NCBI GenBank assembly: GCA_023458875.1
Contig: JAEWXO010000056.1
Coordinates: forward strand, 1 to 16,576
Direction of reading: 5' to 3'
Length of the DNA: 16,576 nucleotides
DNA from: Bacillota bacterium
GTDB lineage: Bacteria > Bacillota > Clostridia > Oscillospirales > Ruminococcaceae
Part shown: piece by piece, positions 1 through 7,724 of the stretch
How positions within the stretch are numbered: the stretch's first letter is position 1
Layout: the number at the start of each line of letters is the position of its first letter
Translations under genes and position numbers: made by a program
The notes under the pieces: model-generated
What the model was told of the DNA's origin: nothing
What the model saw: only the letters and a program-made list of their open reading frames with translations
Database searches by the model: none

Positions 1-14
1 GGGGGGGAGTTCAT

Positions 15-1163
15 TTGTGGATATATATCGTTATTTCAATATTAATATTTCTGGCACTGCTCTTTAATTTTCATGCAGTGATCCATGTGAGCTTTATTGG
101 CGGAAATCTTGAATATTATCTTAAATATACTTTTTTTAAGATATACTCAAATGTTCCGGGAAAAAATAAAAAGAAAAAAATAAAATCTGCTAAAAGAAAA
201 AAGAAAAAAAATATCGAACAGCCCTTCAGCGATTCTTCAGGCAAAAAAAATGCATTGAATGAAGATAAAACTATAAAAGAAAAGACAAAAAAGGACAAGT
301 CAGCTTCTCTTTTGGAAAAAGTAAGTTCTGTTATTGAATTTATAAGTTCAGCTAAAAAAGGTATTTATAAAATAATAAAAGGAATATCATTTTCCGACCT
401 GTTTGTTGATTTTACTGTTGCTGATGAAGATGCATATGAATGTGCAATACGATTTGGCACGATAAATGCCGCAGTATACAATATAATAGGATTTATTTCG
501 TCATCTTTTAAAACAAAGATAAAAAAGGTGAATATCAGCAGTAAATATAATAATAATAACAGTATATATAATTTCAGCTTTAATATAAGACTAAAACTTG
601 GAACAGGACTTTTTGCCCTTGCAGGAATTCTGCTGAAAAGGATTATCGGTTCAGACAAAGACGATTATAATTTAAAGTCATCATCTGATGAAAAAGATCA
701 GTTAAATTTATCAAAGGAGTGTATGAAAATGAATGAACATCCGGTAAACGGACTTATGGGAACAACAATTGAAAAACTCAGGGAAATGATAGACGTTAAT
801 ACTATTATCGGGGATCCTATCTCTACACCTGAAGGAGCGACTATTATACCTGTTTCAAAGGTATCGTTCGGGTTTGCTTCGGGAGGTTCTGATTTGCCAG
901 CAAAACAGCAAAAAAGTTTATTTGGTGGTGCGGCAGGTGCCGGAATGTCAATTCAGCCACTTGCTTTTATATGTGTATCACCAAGTGGTGAGGTAAAGCT
1001 TCTTCAGATGTCTGTAAATGCAAATAAAGAAAATGCTATTATTAACACAATACCGGATCTTATTGATAAAATATCAGATATGGTAGTTTCAAAGGATCAG
1101 AAGAAAACCGAAAAGACAGAAAAATCAATGAAATCAAAAAAGACAGAAAAATCAGAGAATTAA
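15..1163 (+). CDS. DUF2953 (YtfI-like) / YtfJ (GerW) in-frame fused ORF
   Basis: Two domains that are normally separate neighbouring genes in sporulating Firmicutes sit in one open frame. Residues 1-22 form a membrane segment, about 47-100 is a very lysine-rich linker, and about 125-215 resembles the DUF2953/YtfI region (FSDLFVDFTVADEDAYEC and following). From residue 239 (MNEHPVNGLMG) it reads as a complete YtfJ/GerW protein, with the family block GDPISTPEGATIIPVSKVSF, a glycine-rich stretch and a charged tail of KKTEK-like repeats. YtfJ-family proteins are linked to sporulation and germination; the molecular role is unclear. The start is TTG at 15 behind a G-rich Shine-Dalgarno at the window edge; the N-terminus matches the usual DUF2953 pattern of a membrane helix right after the start, so the gene is probably complete. 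An internal ribosome-binding site makes two separate products possible. Domain assignment is from recognition of conserved words, firm for YtfJ and moderate for DUF2953. Confidence 0.8.
   Translation: MWIYIVISILIFLALLFNFHAVIHVSFIGGNLEYYLKYTFFKIYSNVPGKNKKKKIKSAKRKKKKNIEQPFSDSSGKKNALNEDKTIKEKTKKDKSASLLEKVSSVIEFISSAKKGIYKIIKGISFSDLFVDFTVADEDAYECAIRFGTINAAVYNIIGFISSSFKTKIKKVNISSKYNNNNSIYNFSFNIRLKLGTGLFALAGILLKRIIGSDKDDYNLKSSSDEKDQLNLSKECMKMNEHPVNGLMGTTIEKLREMIDVNTIIGDPISTPEGATIIPVSKVSFGFASGGSDLPAKQQKSLFGGAAGAGMSIQPLAFICVSPSGEVKLLQMSVNANKENAIINTIPDLIDKISDMVVSKDQKKTEKTEKSMKSKKTEKSEN
713..731 (+). promoter_or_regulatory. ytfJ: Internal ribosome-binding site and ATG for a free-standing YtfJ
   Basis: AAAGGAG at 713-719 precedes in-frame ATGs at 723 and 729. 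The ATG at 729 has 9-nt spacing and gives MNEHPVNGLMG, which is how stand-alone YtfJ proteins normally begin. A 145-residue YtfJ (729-1163) could therefore be translated separately inside the longer frame. No stop codon lies between the two domains, so both a fused and a free product are possible. Confidence 0.6.
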
Positions 1164-1227
1164 AAACAGATTACCTTCATAAATTATAGTATTAACATAC
1201 GAATTATTTTATGGAGGTAATATTTTT

Positions 1228-2364
1228 ATGAAAAATAAAATATTCTGCATTATACTTATGGCTCTGACGTTTATAACAATATCTGTTGATAAGTGTTATG
1301 CTCAGAGCATCGAAGTATCAGCAAAGGCAGCAGTGCTTATCGAAGCAAACACAGGGAAAATAATATACGAAAAAAATCCATACCAGAAGCTTCCGATGGC
1401 AAGCACGACAAAAATAATGACAACACTTCTTTGCCTTGAAAGCGGAAATCTTGATGAGGAATTCGTTGTTGACCCTGAGGCAATAAAGGTTGAAGGTTCG
1501 TCAATGGGGCTTCAGGAGGGTGATATTGTTACAAAACGCGCACTGTGCATAGGTATGCTTCTTCCTTCAGGAAATGACGCCGCAAATGTCACAGCCGTTC
1601 TGCTAGGCGGTTCTGCTGATAAATTTGCAGAAATGATGAATGAACGTGCAGCTCAGATAGGCATGACAAGAACATGTTTTGTAACACCTTCAGGACTTGA
1701 AGCAGAAGGACATGGTGCATCTGCATATGATATGTCATTGCTTGCACGTGAAGCGCTCAGAAACGAAGATTTCGCAGCAATATGCTCGCAGCCGTCAATG
1801 AAGCTTTCCTTTGGAAATCCGCCTTATGACAGGTGGCTTAAAAATACAAATAAGCTTCTCACAATGTATGAAGGTGTAAACGGAGTAAAAACAGGATTTA
1901 CCGATGAGGCCGGAAGGTGTCTTGTTTCATCATGTGAGAAAAACGGTGTTTCACTGATCTGCGTAACATTAAACGCACCTTCTGACTGGAGTGATCACAG
2001 CAAGCTTTATGATTACGGATACTCAGAATTAAAGGCAGTTGAGGTGAAACCTGAAAACTACAGTGTCGATGTTGTGGGAGGTATAGGACAGAGTCTTCCT
2101 CTTTCCTCAGCTGATACTATTTCAATAGGTACAGATAACGGCGAGCTTTCAGGACTTGAAGAACGTGCATACATTGAAAATTTTTTGTATGCGCCTGTTG
2201 AAAAAGGAACATATGCCGGATATGTTGATTATTATTATGACGGAAGATTAGTTGACAGTATTGAGCTTTTTACTGATGCAGGAACTGAGATTTACAAATC
2301 ACACGCAAAACAGAAAACAGGTGTAGCTGAAAAAATAAAGGATTTTTTTGAAAAAATATTTTAG
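1228..2364 (+). CDS. dacF: D-alanyl-D-alanine carboxypeptidase, DacF/PBP5 type (S11)
   Basis: Low-molecular-weight penicillin-binding protein that removes the terminal D-Ala from peptidoglycan pentapeptides outside the cell. A signal peptide covers residues 1-25 (ending CYA before QSIEVS). All three active-site motifs of the S11 family are present in order: S59-T-T-K62 (nucleophile and general base), S114-G-N116 in LLPSGNDAAN, and K221-T-G223 in GVKTGFTDEAGRC. After about residue 280 comes the beta-rich PBP5-type C-terminal domain, and the protein ends in an amphipathic, lysine/phenylalanine-rich tail (VAEKIKDFFEKIF) that probably anchors it to the membrane face. At 378 residues it is full length for the family. 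GGAGG at about 1213 gives a good ribosome-binding site. The next gene starts 18 nt after the stop, so the two are likely cotranscribed. DacF versus DacA/DacB naming rests on the sporulation-linked neighbourhood. Confidence 0.93.
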   Translation: MKNKIFCIILMALTFITISVDKCYAQSIEVSAKAAVLIEANTGKIIYEKNPYQKLPMASTTKIMTTLLCLESGNLDEEFVVDPEAIKVEGSSMGLQEGDIVTKRALCIGMLLPSGNDAANVTAVLLGGSADKFAEMMNERAAQIGMTRTCFVTPSGLEAEGHGASAYDMSLLAREALRNEDFAAICSQPSMKLSFGNPPYDRWLKNTNKLLTMYEGVNGVKTGFTDEAGRCLVSSCEKNGVSLICVTLNAPSDWSDHSKLYDYGYSELKAVEVKPENYSVDVVGGIGQSLPLSSADTISIGTDNGELSGLEERAYIENFLYAPVEKGTYAGYVDYYYDGRLVDSIELFTDAGTEIYKSHAKQKTGVAEKIKDFFEKIF

Positions 2365-2382
2365 TCAGAAAGGAAATAAAAA

Positions 2383-3897
2383 ATGCTGGTAGTATCTGCA
2401 AAACAGATGACTGAGATTGAAAAAGCCTCCGATAAATGCGGTGTGACTTATTCAATGCTTATGAATAATGCCGGAAGAGAACTGGGCAAGGAAATAAAAA
2501 AGCTGGCAGAAGAAAACAAGCTTTCCTCTGTAATATTTTTATGCGGAAGCGGAAATAACGGAGGTGATTGTTTTGTTGCAGCAAGATACCTGAAAGAAGC
2601 GGGCTTTAATGTTTCCGTTGCACTTATCTATGGTATGCCAAAAACTCAGATATCGGGAGCGGAATTTGGGAAAATGAACGGTATACCTGTTTATGAAGAT
2701 TTTGATGAAATTAAAAAAACAATACTTGATTCTCAGATAGTTGTTGACGGTATATTCGGTACAGGATTTCACGGAAATCTTGATAAATTATCATCGGAAC
2801 TTTTTAACCTGGGTGACAGTGCACTGAAAATAGCAGTCGATATACCAAGCGGAGGAAATGCAACAACAGGGAGTGTCTGCGATGGATGCTTCCGTGCTGA
2901 CTATACTGTTACATTCGGATTTAAAAAAACAGGTATGACGCAGTATCCACTTAAAGAATACTGCGGAAAAGTCATAATTTCCGATATAGGATTACCTGAT
3001 GAATGTAAGGGTACGGATTTTATTTCAGCCGAAGAAATTGATGAAAATACAATATCAGGTGTTCTTAAACCAAGAAGACCTGATTCTCATAAAGGTACAT
3101 ACGGAACACTGTTTTGTGTGACTGGGAGCGGATGTATGCCCGGAGCTTCAATAATGTCAGCTGAAGCTGCACTGAGATGCGGATGTGGCATAGTAAAGCA
3201 ATGCTCCCCTGAGAAAAATATAGCACCTATTGCCTCAAGAATACCTGAAATCGTTTTTGTAAGTATGGATACGGATAAGGATGGTTTTTATACAGAAAAT
3301 AACTATCAAAAAATAATTAAAGAAGCATCTGGGATAGGTGCGATACTTATTGGCTGCGGTCTTGGGGTTACAAATGAAACAAGAAACCTTGTAAAGAAAA
3401 TTATTAAAACAGCAGACTGTCCTATTATACTTGATGCGGATGGCATAAACTGTATATGTGAATGCATAGATATTATTAAAGAAGCAAAAACAAAAATAAT
3501 ACTTACACCTCATCCTGCTGAAATGGCACGGCTTGTACAATGCCGGACATCTGAAATACAAGCTGACAGGCTTAAAATCAGTTCTGAATTTACCGATAAT
3601 TATAAAAACACTGTACTTGTTCTGAAGGGTGCAGGTACTATAATTTCAGTTGACGGAAAGATGTATATGAACAATACAGGTAATGCAGGAATGAGCTGTG
3701 GAGGAAGCGGTGATGTTTTAAGCGGAATGATAGCTTCATTTGCAGCACAGGGGACTGACCCTCTTTATGCTGCGGTAATGGGTGTTTATATGCATGGAAA
3801 GGCGGGTGATACAGCAGCTCAGAGGTATTCTATGAATTATATGTTACCATCTGATATTATAAAAGAACTGCCACAGATTTTTCTTAATATTAAATAG
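2383..3897 (+). CDS. nnr: Bifunctional NAD(P)H-hydrate epimerase / ADP-dependent dehydratase
   Basis: Metabolite-repair enzyme: the N-terminal YjeF_N domain interconverts R and S forms of hydrated NAD(P)H, and the C-terminal ribokinase-like domain dehydrates the S form using ADP. The epimerase half (about 1-215) contains GSGNNGGD at 55-62 followed by CFVAARYLKEAGF, and VDIPSG near 153, both family signatures. The dehydratase half (about 225-504) has KGTYGTLFCVTGSG, the block TPHPAEMARL (375-384) and the GGSGD motif (440-444) whose aspartate is the catalytic residue of this fold. At 504 residues it matches the usual bacterial fusion. An AAAGGAA ribosome-binding site lies upstream of the ATG, 18 nt behind dacF. 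It is housekeeping and carries no sign of transfer. Confidence 0.95.
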   Translation: MLVVSAKQMTEIEKASDKCGVTYSMLMNNAGRELGKEIKKLAEENKLSSVIFLCGSGNNGGDCFVAARYLKEAGFNVSVALIYGMPKTQISGAEFGKMNGIPVYEDFDEIKKTILDSQIVVDGIFGTGFHGNLDKLSSELFNLGDSALKIAVDIPSGGNATTGSVCDGCFRADYTVTFGFKKTGMTQYPLKEYCGKVIISDIGLPDECKGTDFISAEEIDENTISGVLKPRRPDSHKGTYGTLFCVTGSGCMPGASIMSAEAALRCGCGIVKQCSPEKNIAPIASRIPEIVFVSMDTDKDGFYTENNYQKIIKEASGIGAILIGCGLGVTNETRNLVKKIIKTADCPIILDADGINCICECIDIIKEAKTKIILTPHPAEMARLVQCRTSEIQADRLKISSEFTDNYKNTVLVLKGAGTIISVDGKMYMNNTGNAGMSCGGSGDVLSGMIASFAAQGTDPLYAAVMGVYMHGKAGDTAAQRYSMNYMLPSDIIKELPQIFLNIK

Positions 3898-3937
3898 GAG
3901 AATTAAAAAAATAAAAGAACATATAAATACAAGGAAC

Positions 3938-3964
3938 TTTAAATTAACTAAATTTTAATTTAAA
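3938..3964 (+). repeat. AT-only inverted repeat before the lipoprotein gene
   Basis: TTTAAATTAA (3938-3947) and TTAATTTAAA (3955-3964) are perfect inverted copies around a 7-nt loop, ending at the AAAGGAG ribosome-binding site of the next gene. Too weak for a terminator and without a T-tract. It could be an operator or an mRNA hairpin near the start site, or chance in AT-rich DNA. It contains TTAACTAA (3944-3951), which recurs upstream of the GH44 and GH16 genes. Confidence 0.4.
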
Positions 3965-3974
3965 GGAGTTATAT

Positions 3975-4607
3975 ATGAAACGTTTGTTTGTATTTATGTT
4001 TACTGTAATTATTATTACTGTATTTACAGGGTGCAACGAAAAAACACCTGTAAAAAATGCCAAGGCTAATCTTGATTCCGCATTTGAGTGCAATATGAAA
4101 ATAGTATATGATGATTCCGAGTTTGACGGAAAGCTTAAGAGGATGGGACATGGGGCATGGGAAGCAGAGTTTAATTCACCTGAAACATTATCGGGGGTAA
4201 AGCTTTCATTCCTGAACGGAGATGTTACGGCTTCATATAAGGGACTGAGCTTTACAGTACCAAAGTCAGCACTTCCGTTAAAATCAATTCTCAGTAATCT
4301 TATGACTGTTGTTGATGAGCTTTCTGTGCTTGATGAGCTTGAATGTACGGTAAAGGATGGAATGATGATAGTTGAAGGTGATGTTGAACAGGGCCCCTAT
4401 ACGTTGAAAATTGATGAAAAAACAGGATGGATTTCTGAATTTGAAATGAAGAATGTAAACACCAAGATGACATTCAGTGATATGGTTATTACAGATGATG
4501 ATATTCAGATATCAGGGATGACTTCTGAAACGACAGCTCAGCCTGTATCCGATGTATTGGAAACATCAGCTGTTCAGTCTGATACAAGTACTGCTCCGGC
4601 TGAGTAG
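3975..4607 (+). CDS. Uncharacterised secreted lipoprotein
   Basis: I do not recognise a named family. Residues 1-19 form a lipoprotein signal peptide with a lipobox-like FTGC, so Cys20 should be acylated and the protein held on the outer face of the membrane; phenylalanine at -3 is slightly off consensus. The mature part (about 25-175) alternates short beta-like segments (AWEAEF, KLSFLNGDVTASY, LKIDEKTGWISEFEM), reminiscent of LolA/LppX-like concave sheets that bind lipids, but that is only a fold guess. The last 35 residues are a Ser/Thr/Ala/Glu-rich low-complexity tail. The ribosome-binding site AAAGGAG is 6 nt before the ATG. The gene is followed by repeat A and a strong terminator, so it is the last gene of its unit and not part of the pilus operon. 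Its TAG stop lies inside the left hairpin of repeat A. Confidence 0.75.
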   Translation: MKRLFVFMFTVIIITVFTGCNEKTPVKNAKANLDSAFECNMKIVYDDSEFDGKLKRMGHGAWEAEFNSPETLSGVKLSFLNGDVTASYKGLSFTVPKSALPLKSILSNLMTVVDELSVLDELECTVKDGMMIVEGDVEQGPYTLKIDEKTGWISEFEMKNVNTKMTFSDMVITDDDIQISGMTSETTAQPVSDVLETSAVQSDTSTAPAE

Positions 4608-4739
4608 CTGTTAAAATAGCTGCTATTCAGCCCATGGAGGGTATAATACTTTAGCAGGGATTTCGACCCGTTCCGGGTCGACCGGGCTTTGCGGTCGCCT
4701 GGACTTCGCTTACAAATCTTCCTCACTTGTATGAATAGC
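4598..4739 (+). repeat. Intergenic repeat copy A (with left-end hairpin)
   Basis: Best-preserved copy of the family. Terminal inverted repeats are GCTATTCA (4622-4629) and TGAATAGC (4732-4739). Inside are GGTATAAT (4640-4647), TTAGCAG, an 8-bp hairpin TCGACCCG/CGGGTCGA (4663-4681, loop TTC), then CCGGG/CCTGG arms around a GCGGTCG loop and GGACTTCGCT. Just upstream, GGCTGAGTAGC (4598-4608) is an inverted copy of GCTATTCAGCC (4622-4632, one G-T pair); this arm contains the stop codon of the lipoprotein gene. The core is clearly GC-richer than its surroundings. Confidence 0.8.
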
Positions 4740-4744
4740 TGATT

Positions 4745-4790
4745 AAAATATGCTGCTTTACAAAAGTTAAATTGTAAGGCAGCATATTTT
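4745..4790 (+). terminator. Rho-independent terminator after the lipoprotein gene
   Basis: A 17-bp stem with one T-G pair: 4745-4761 pairs with 4774-4790, including AAAATATGCTGC against GCAGCATATTTT, with a 12-nt loop. The A-tract on one side and T-tract on the other allow it to work in both directions. It separates the upstream block from the pilus operon. Confidence 0.85.
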
Positions 4791-4858
4791 GTGTTATCTT
4801 ATTATTGTCAAAACATATAAAATTGTATTGTATTAATCATATTTTTTGTGAAAATCAA

Positions 4859-4887
4859 TTGACATCGACAGAAATGACTGATATAAT
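4859..4887 (+). promoter_or_regulatory. Sigma-A promoter of the pilus operon
   Basis: TTGACA (4859-4864), 17-bp spacer, TATAAT (4882-4887), with TGA immediately before the -10 box giving an extended -10 element. This is essentially the consensus; transcription should begin near 4894, leaving a leader of about 57 nt. A second TATAAT lies at 4893-4898. High basal strength fits a major structural subunit as the first gene. Confidence 0.85.
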
Positions 4888-4950
4888 ATTAGTATAATAT
4901 GCAGTTAAAAAAATACTTCTATTTATCAGTATGAAAGGTGGTTATTTATC

Positions 4951-5412
4951 ATGAAAAAAACGATCCAGAATTTTATCAAACGGACAGACCTTGCAAAAGA
5001 TTCAGAACACGGAAAACGATTAAAAGGATTTACACTCGTAGAAATTATAGTTATACTTGTTATTCTCGCTATACTGGCAGCCGCGATGATTCCGGCATTA
5101 ACAGGTTATATTGACAAAGCAAAGCAGAAAACTGCAATTACAGAAGCAAGGAGTGTACTTACAGCAGCGCAGACTCTGGTCAGTGAACAGTATGCCCTTG
5201 AGGAGCCTGATGAAAACGGTGAAATAATAGTCGGAATTATTACACCCGATGATTCATTAAAAGCAAATATCCTTAAGCTGGCAGATATTTCTTCCTCAAA
5301 AGCCTCAATACAGAGTATAACAGTAGAAAAAGGCAAGGTAACCGCAATGAAATATATCACATCTACAGGCAGGACAGTAAATTTTAAAGATGGCAAATTT
5401 ACAGCATATTAA
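4951..5412 (+). CDS. Type IV prepilin (likely major pilin)
   Basis: Structural pilin subunit. Prepilin peptidase cleavage is expected at KG26^F27, giving mature N-terminus FTLVEIIVILVILAIL with the conserved Glu at mature +5 (E31) and a long hydrophobic helix that packs in the pilus core. The 26-residue leader is unusually long for a type IVa-like pilin with Phe+1. The mature protein, 127 residues, has a small beta-rich C-terminal domain and no cysteine. The motif PALTGYIDKAKQK at the helix end is mirrored in the second pilin (PDITGYIEYSKK), so the two are related. AAAGGTGG stands 9 nt before the ATG. First gene behind a near-consensus promoter and followed by repeat B, which suggests it is the most highly expressed subunit. 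Ruminococcus albus pilin-type cellulose-binding proteins are a plausible functional comparison; a specific orthology is not shown here. Confidence 0.9.
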   Translation: MKKTIQNFIKRTDLAKDSEHGKRLKGFTLVEIIVILVILAILAAAMIPALTGYIDKAKQKTAITEARSVLTAAQTLVSEQYALEEPDENGEIIVGIITPDDSLKANILKLADISSSKASIQSITVEKGKVTAMKYITSTGRTVNFKDGKFTAY

Positions 5413-5425
5413 AAAGTAAAAAATC

Positions 5426-5530
5426 ATTCAGCCATTACGATTAATTTGTGCTGAGATTCCGGGTTGACCAGGATTTGCATTCGCCTGGATTTTGCTCGTA
5501 TATCAGACTCGCTTTATTGTATGGCTGAAT
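5426..5530 (+). repeat. Intergenic repeat copy B
   Basis: Perfect 10-bp terminal inverted repeats ATTCAGCCAT (5426-5435) and ATGGCTGAAT (5521-5530). The inner arms CCAGG (5468-5472) and CCTGG (5484-5488) are perfectly complementary, where copy A has CCGGG/CCTGG. The core reads TTTGCATTCGCCTGGATTTT, a diverged form of the family core. It fills the gap between the pilin and pilC genes, so it is inside the operon transcript and could affect mRNA stability or the pilin/machinery ratio. Confidence 0.8.
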
Positions 5531-5566
5531 AGTTACTATTAAACGGATACAGAGGAGGGGATGACT

Positions 5567-6826
5567 GTGGCGGTGTTTGAGTACACAGCGTCCAGTATCA
5601 GTGGAAAGATTAAAAAAGGAGAGATTGCATCGGTAAATTCTCAGCAGCTCAGGGAAATGCTCCTGCAACAAAATCTTTATCTGATAAAGTATGAAGAAAA
5701 AATAAATATTTCATCCGGTAAAAGACTTAAGAAAAATCAGCTTTCTGACTTTTGCAGGGAGCTTGGTTCTTTACTTGGCTCAGGTGTACCGGTTGTGCGT
5801 TCATTTAATATAATATGCCGTTGTAATATGGAACCAAAGCTTAAAAAAGCATATACTGACATATCAGTGCAGATAAAAAGGGGAGTGAATTTATCTGATG
5901 CTATGGCAATGCAGGGCAAAATGTTCCCCGAAATGCTCATAAATATGATAAAAGCAGGTGAAGCCAGTGGAAAATTAGAAAAGACATTTGAGAAAATGTC
6001 AATACATTATGAAAAAGAGTACCGTATGGCTGACAGTGTAAGGAGTGCAATGACATATCCTATAGTTTTGCTTGTTCTGCTTGTATGTGTCATGATGTCG
6101 CTTTTTACATTTGTGCTTCCGACATTTTTCGGATTGTTTGAAGGTATGGAATTACCTCTTGTTACACGGATAATAATGAACCTGAGTAAAACAGTAAGAG
6201 AAAACTTTTTTCTTATTATTCCCGGAGGGTTATGTCTGTGTATTGGTGTTTGTTTTGCTGCAAGGCTCTACCACATAAGATATGCAATAGATAAGTTCAA
6301 AGTACATATTCCCAAGGTAGGAAAGCTTGTGAAAATAATATATACCGCACAGTTTTCACGTACATTATCGTCATTGTATGCAAGCGGCATAAACATTATG
6401 GATTCACTTCAGATTTCGAAAAATACCATTACAAATATTTATATACGAGAGCAGTTTGAAGATGTAATAAAAAAAGTACGCTCAGGCAATACATTATCAT
6501 CGGCATTGTCGGAAGTAGACGGATTTGATGTAAAGCTTTCACAGACAGTCGAAGTAGGTGAAGAAACAGGGCGACTTGACTCGATGCTTAACAGTACGGC
6601 AGATTCATATGAATATCAGTCACAGGCGGCAATAAGCAAAATGATAACTGTTCTGCAGCCTCTGATGATAATAATAATGGCAGGTCTTGTACTTTTGGTT
6701 ATTGCTGCGGTTATAATACCGATATTTTCAATGTACGGAAATATCGAAAGTTTAGGTGAAACCGATTACGATATAACTGCCGATATTTCACAGCTCGTTG
6801 CCAATACTGCAAGAAGGAGGGTATAG
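5567..6826 (+). CDS. pilC: Pilus inner-membrane platform protein PilC (GspF family)
   Basis: Polytopic membrane protein on which the assembly ATPase acts. Two GspF/T2SF repeats are visible: the first from about 60 to 180 (FCRELGSLLGSGVPVVRSF, then MIKAGEASGKLEKTFEKM), the second from about 260 to 390 (FSRTLSSLYASGINIMDSL, then VEVGEETGRLDSML). Three membrane segments lie near 165-190, 210-230 and 365-390. Length 419 residues is normal. I choose GTG at 5567 over ATG at 5561: GGAGG (5554-5558) is only 2 nt from the ATG but 8 nt from the GTG, and the protein then begins MAVFEYTA as PilC proteins commonly do. PilM follows after 2 nt, so translation is probably coupled. Confidence 0.93.
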   Translation: MAVFEYTASSISGKIKKGEIASVNSQQLREMLLQQNLYLIKYEEKINISSGKRLKKNQLSDFCRELGSLLGSGVPVVRSFNIICRCNMEPKLKKAYTDISVQIKRGVNLSDAMAMQGKMFPEMLINMIKAGEASGKLEKTFEKMSIHYEKEYRMADSVRSAMTYPIVLLVLLVCVMMSLFTFVLPTFFGLFEGMELPLVTRIIMNLSKTVRENFFLIIPGGLCLCIGVCFAARLYHIRYAIDKFKVHIPKVGKLVKIIYTAQFSRTLSSLYASGINIMDSLQISKNTITNIYIREQFEDVIKKVRSGNTLSSALSEVDGFDVKLSQTVEVGEETGRLDSMLNSTADSYEYQSQAAISKMITVLQPLMIIIMAGLVLLVIAAVIIPIFSMYGNIESLGETDYDITADISQLVANTARRRV

Positions 6827-6828
6827 CG

Positions 6829-7710
6829 ATGATTATATCCGTATATATTTCAAACGAGTCCATACATATGATATCAGGTATAAAATCCGGTTCTTTAACC
6901 CATATAAAACAGATAGACAGCGAGAAAATAAATGACGGCTGTATTATAAACGGTGTAATTACCGATCCGGCTTCTCTTAAAGTCAGTCTTGAAAGTATAT
7001 GTAAAAGGTTTAAAGACCCGGTTAAAAATATTCGTCTTACTGTTGAAGGAAGCTCGATAATTACAAAGCTTATTGATGTGCCGCTTTTAAAGCAGGACAG
7101 GCTTTTTGAGTTTCTTTATCAGAATTTTGAGGATATTGAGAACAGTCGGAATATGATAGTTGATTATATGGTCCTTGAGCAGAAAAACCAGGCAGGAGGC
7201 GCAACGGTTCTTGCTGTTCTTATAGAAAAAGACTTTATTGCACAGTACATAGATTTGTTCGGTTCTGCAAGGATAAAAATAGAGTCTGTTGATATATCAC
7301 TGGGATGCCTTATACGGTATGTTTCGGGTATAAAAGCTCTTTCTGATAAAACATTTGTCATATCGGTTTTTGATAAAAATACAACTTTGCTTACTTTATT
7401 TGTAATCGGAAAATACAGATTTTCAAAGCGTGTACGAATAGTTGCTGACAATGACTCCGATGAAATGTATGAAGAGCTTTTAAAAATACTGCTGAATATG
7501 ATACAGTTTAATAAATCCGAAAAAACAAATAAGGATATTACCGATATTTATTTCGGAGGATTTCTGCCCCAGGAAAATTCAGTATACAAACGTCTTTCCG
7601 AGAATCTTGGTGTTAATGTAGACGTTGTTCCTGAGCCATCAGAAATTAAAACCCCAAAAGATATCGTACTCAGTGATTTTATTTATGCATCCGGAAATCT
7701 CATAGTATAG
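6829..7710 (+). CDS. pilM: Pilus assembly protein PilM-like (actin-like fold)
   Basis: Probable cytoplasmic actin-like protein that docks on the N-terminus of PilN and links the ATPase to the membrane subassembly. Sequence similarity is weak, but position between PilC and PilN, the 293-residue length and the ASKHA-like layout support it: N-terminal strand pair (MIISVYISNESIHMISG), LTVEGSSIITKLIDVPLL, a central VDISLGCLIRY segment and FVISVFDKNTTLLTLFVIGK, then a C-terminal ITDIYFGGFLP block. The hallmark phosphate loops are not clear, so nucleotide binding is uncertain. GGAGGG lies just before the ATG, overlapping the end of pilC. Confidence 0.7.
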   Translation: MIISVYISNESIHMISGIKSGSLTHIKQIDSEKINDGCIINGVITDPASLKVSLESICKRFKDPVKNIRLTVEGSSIITKLIDVPLLKQDRLFEFLYQNFEDIENSRNMIVDYMVLEQKNQAGGATVLAVLIEKDFIAQYIDLFGSARIKIESVDISLGCLIRYVSGIKALSDKTFVISVFDKNTTLLTLFVIGKYRFSKRVRIVADNDSDEMYEELLKILLNMIQFNKSEKTNKDITDIYFGGFLPQENSVYKRLSENLGVNVDVVPEPSEIKTPKDIVLSDFIYASGNLIV

Positions 7711-7724
7711 TTGAGGTGGAAGAT

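Noticed and set aside
160..260. Poly-A tracts in the first gene as phase-variation switches
   Set aside because: Runs of up to eight A encode lysines in an AT-rich linker and the frame is intact; nothing shows switching beyond the general possibility of slippage.
365..658. Minus-strand frames such as 365-658, 3235-3561, 8469-8924 and 12155-12451
   Set aside because: All lie antisense to convincing + strand genes, lack ribosome-binding sites and show no recognisable domains.
1164..1227. Promoter before dacF
   Set aside because: No -35/-10 pair with acceptable spacing was found; transcription from the gene upstream is as likely.
4640..4647. TATAAT inside repeats A and C as promoters
   Set aside because: No -35-like hexamer at 16-18 bp upstream in either copy; the word is a conserved part of the repeat. 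Only copy E has a weak candidate.
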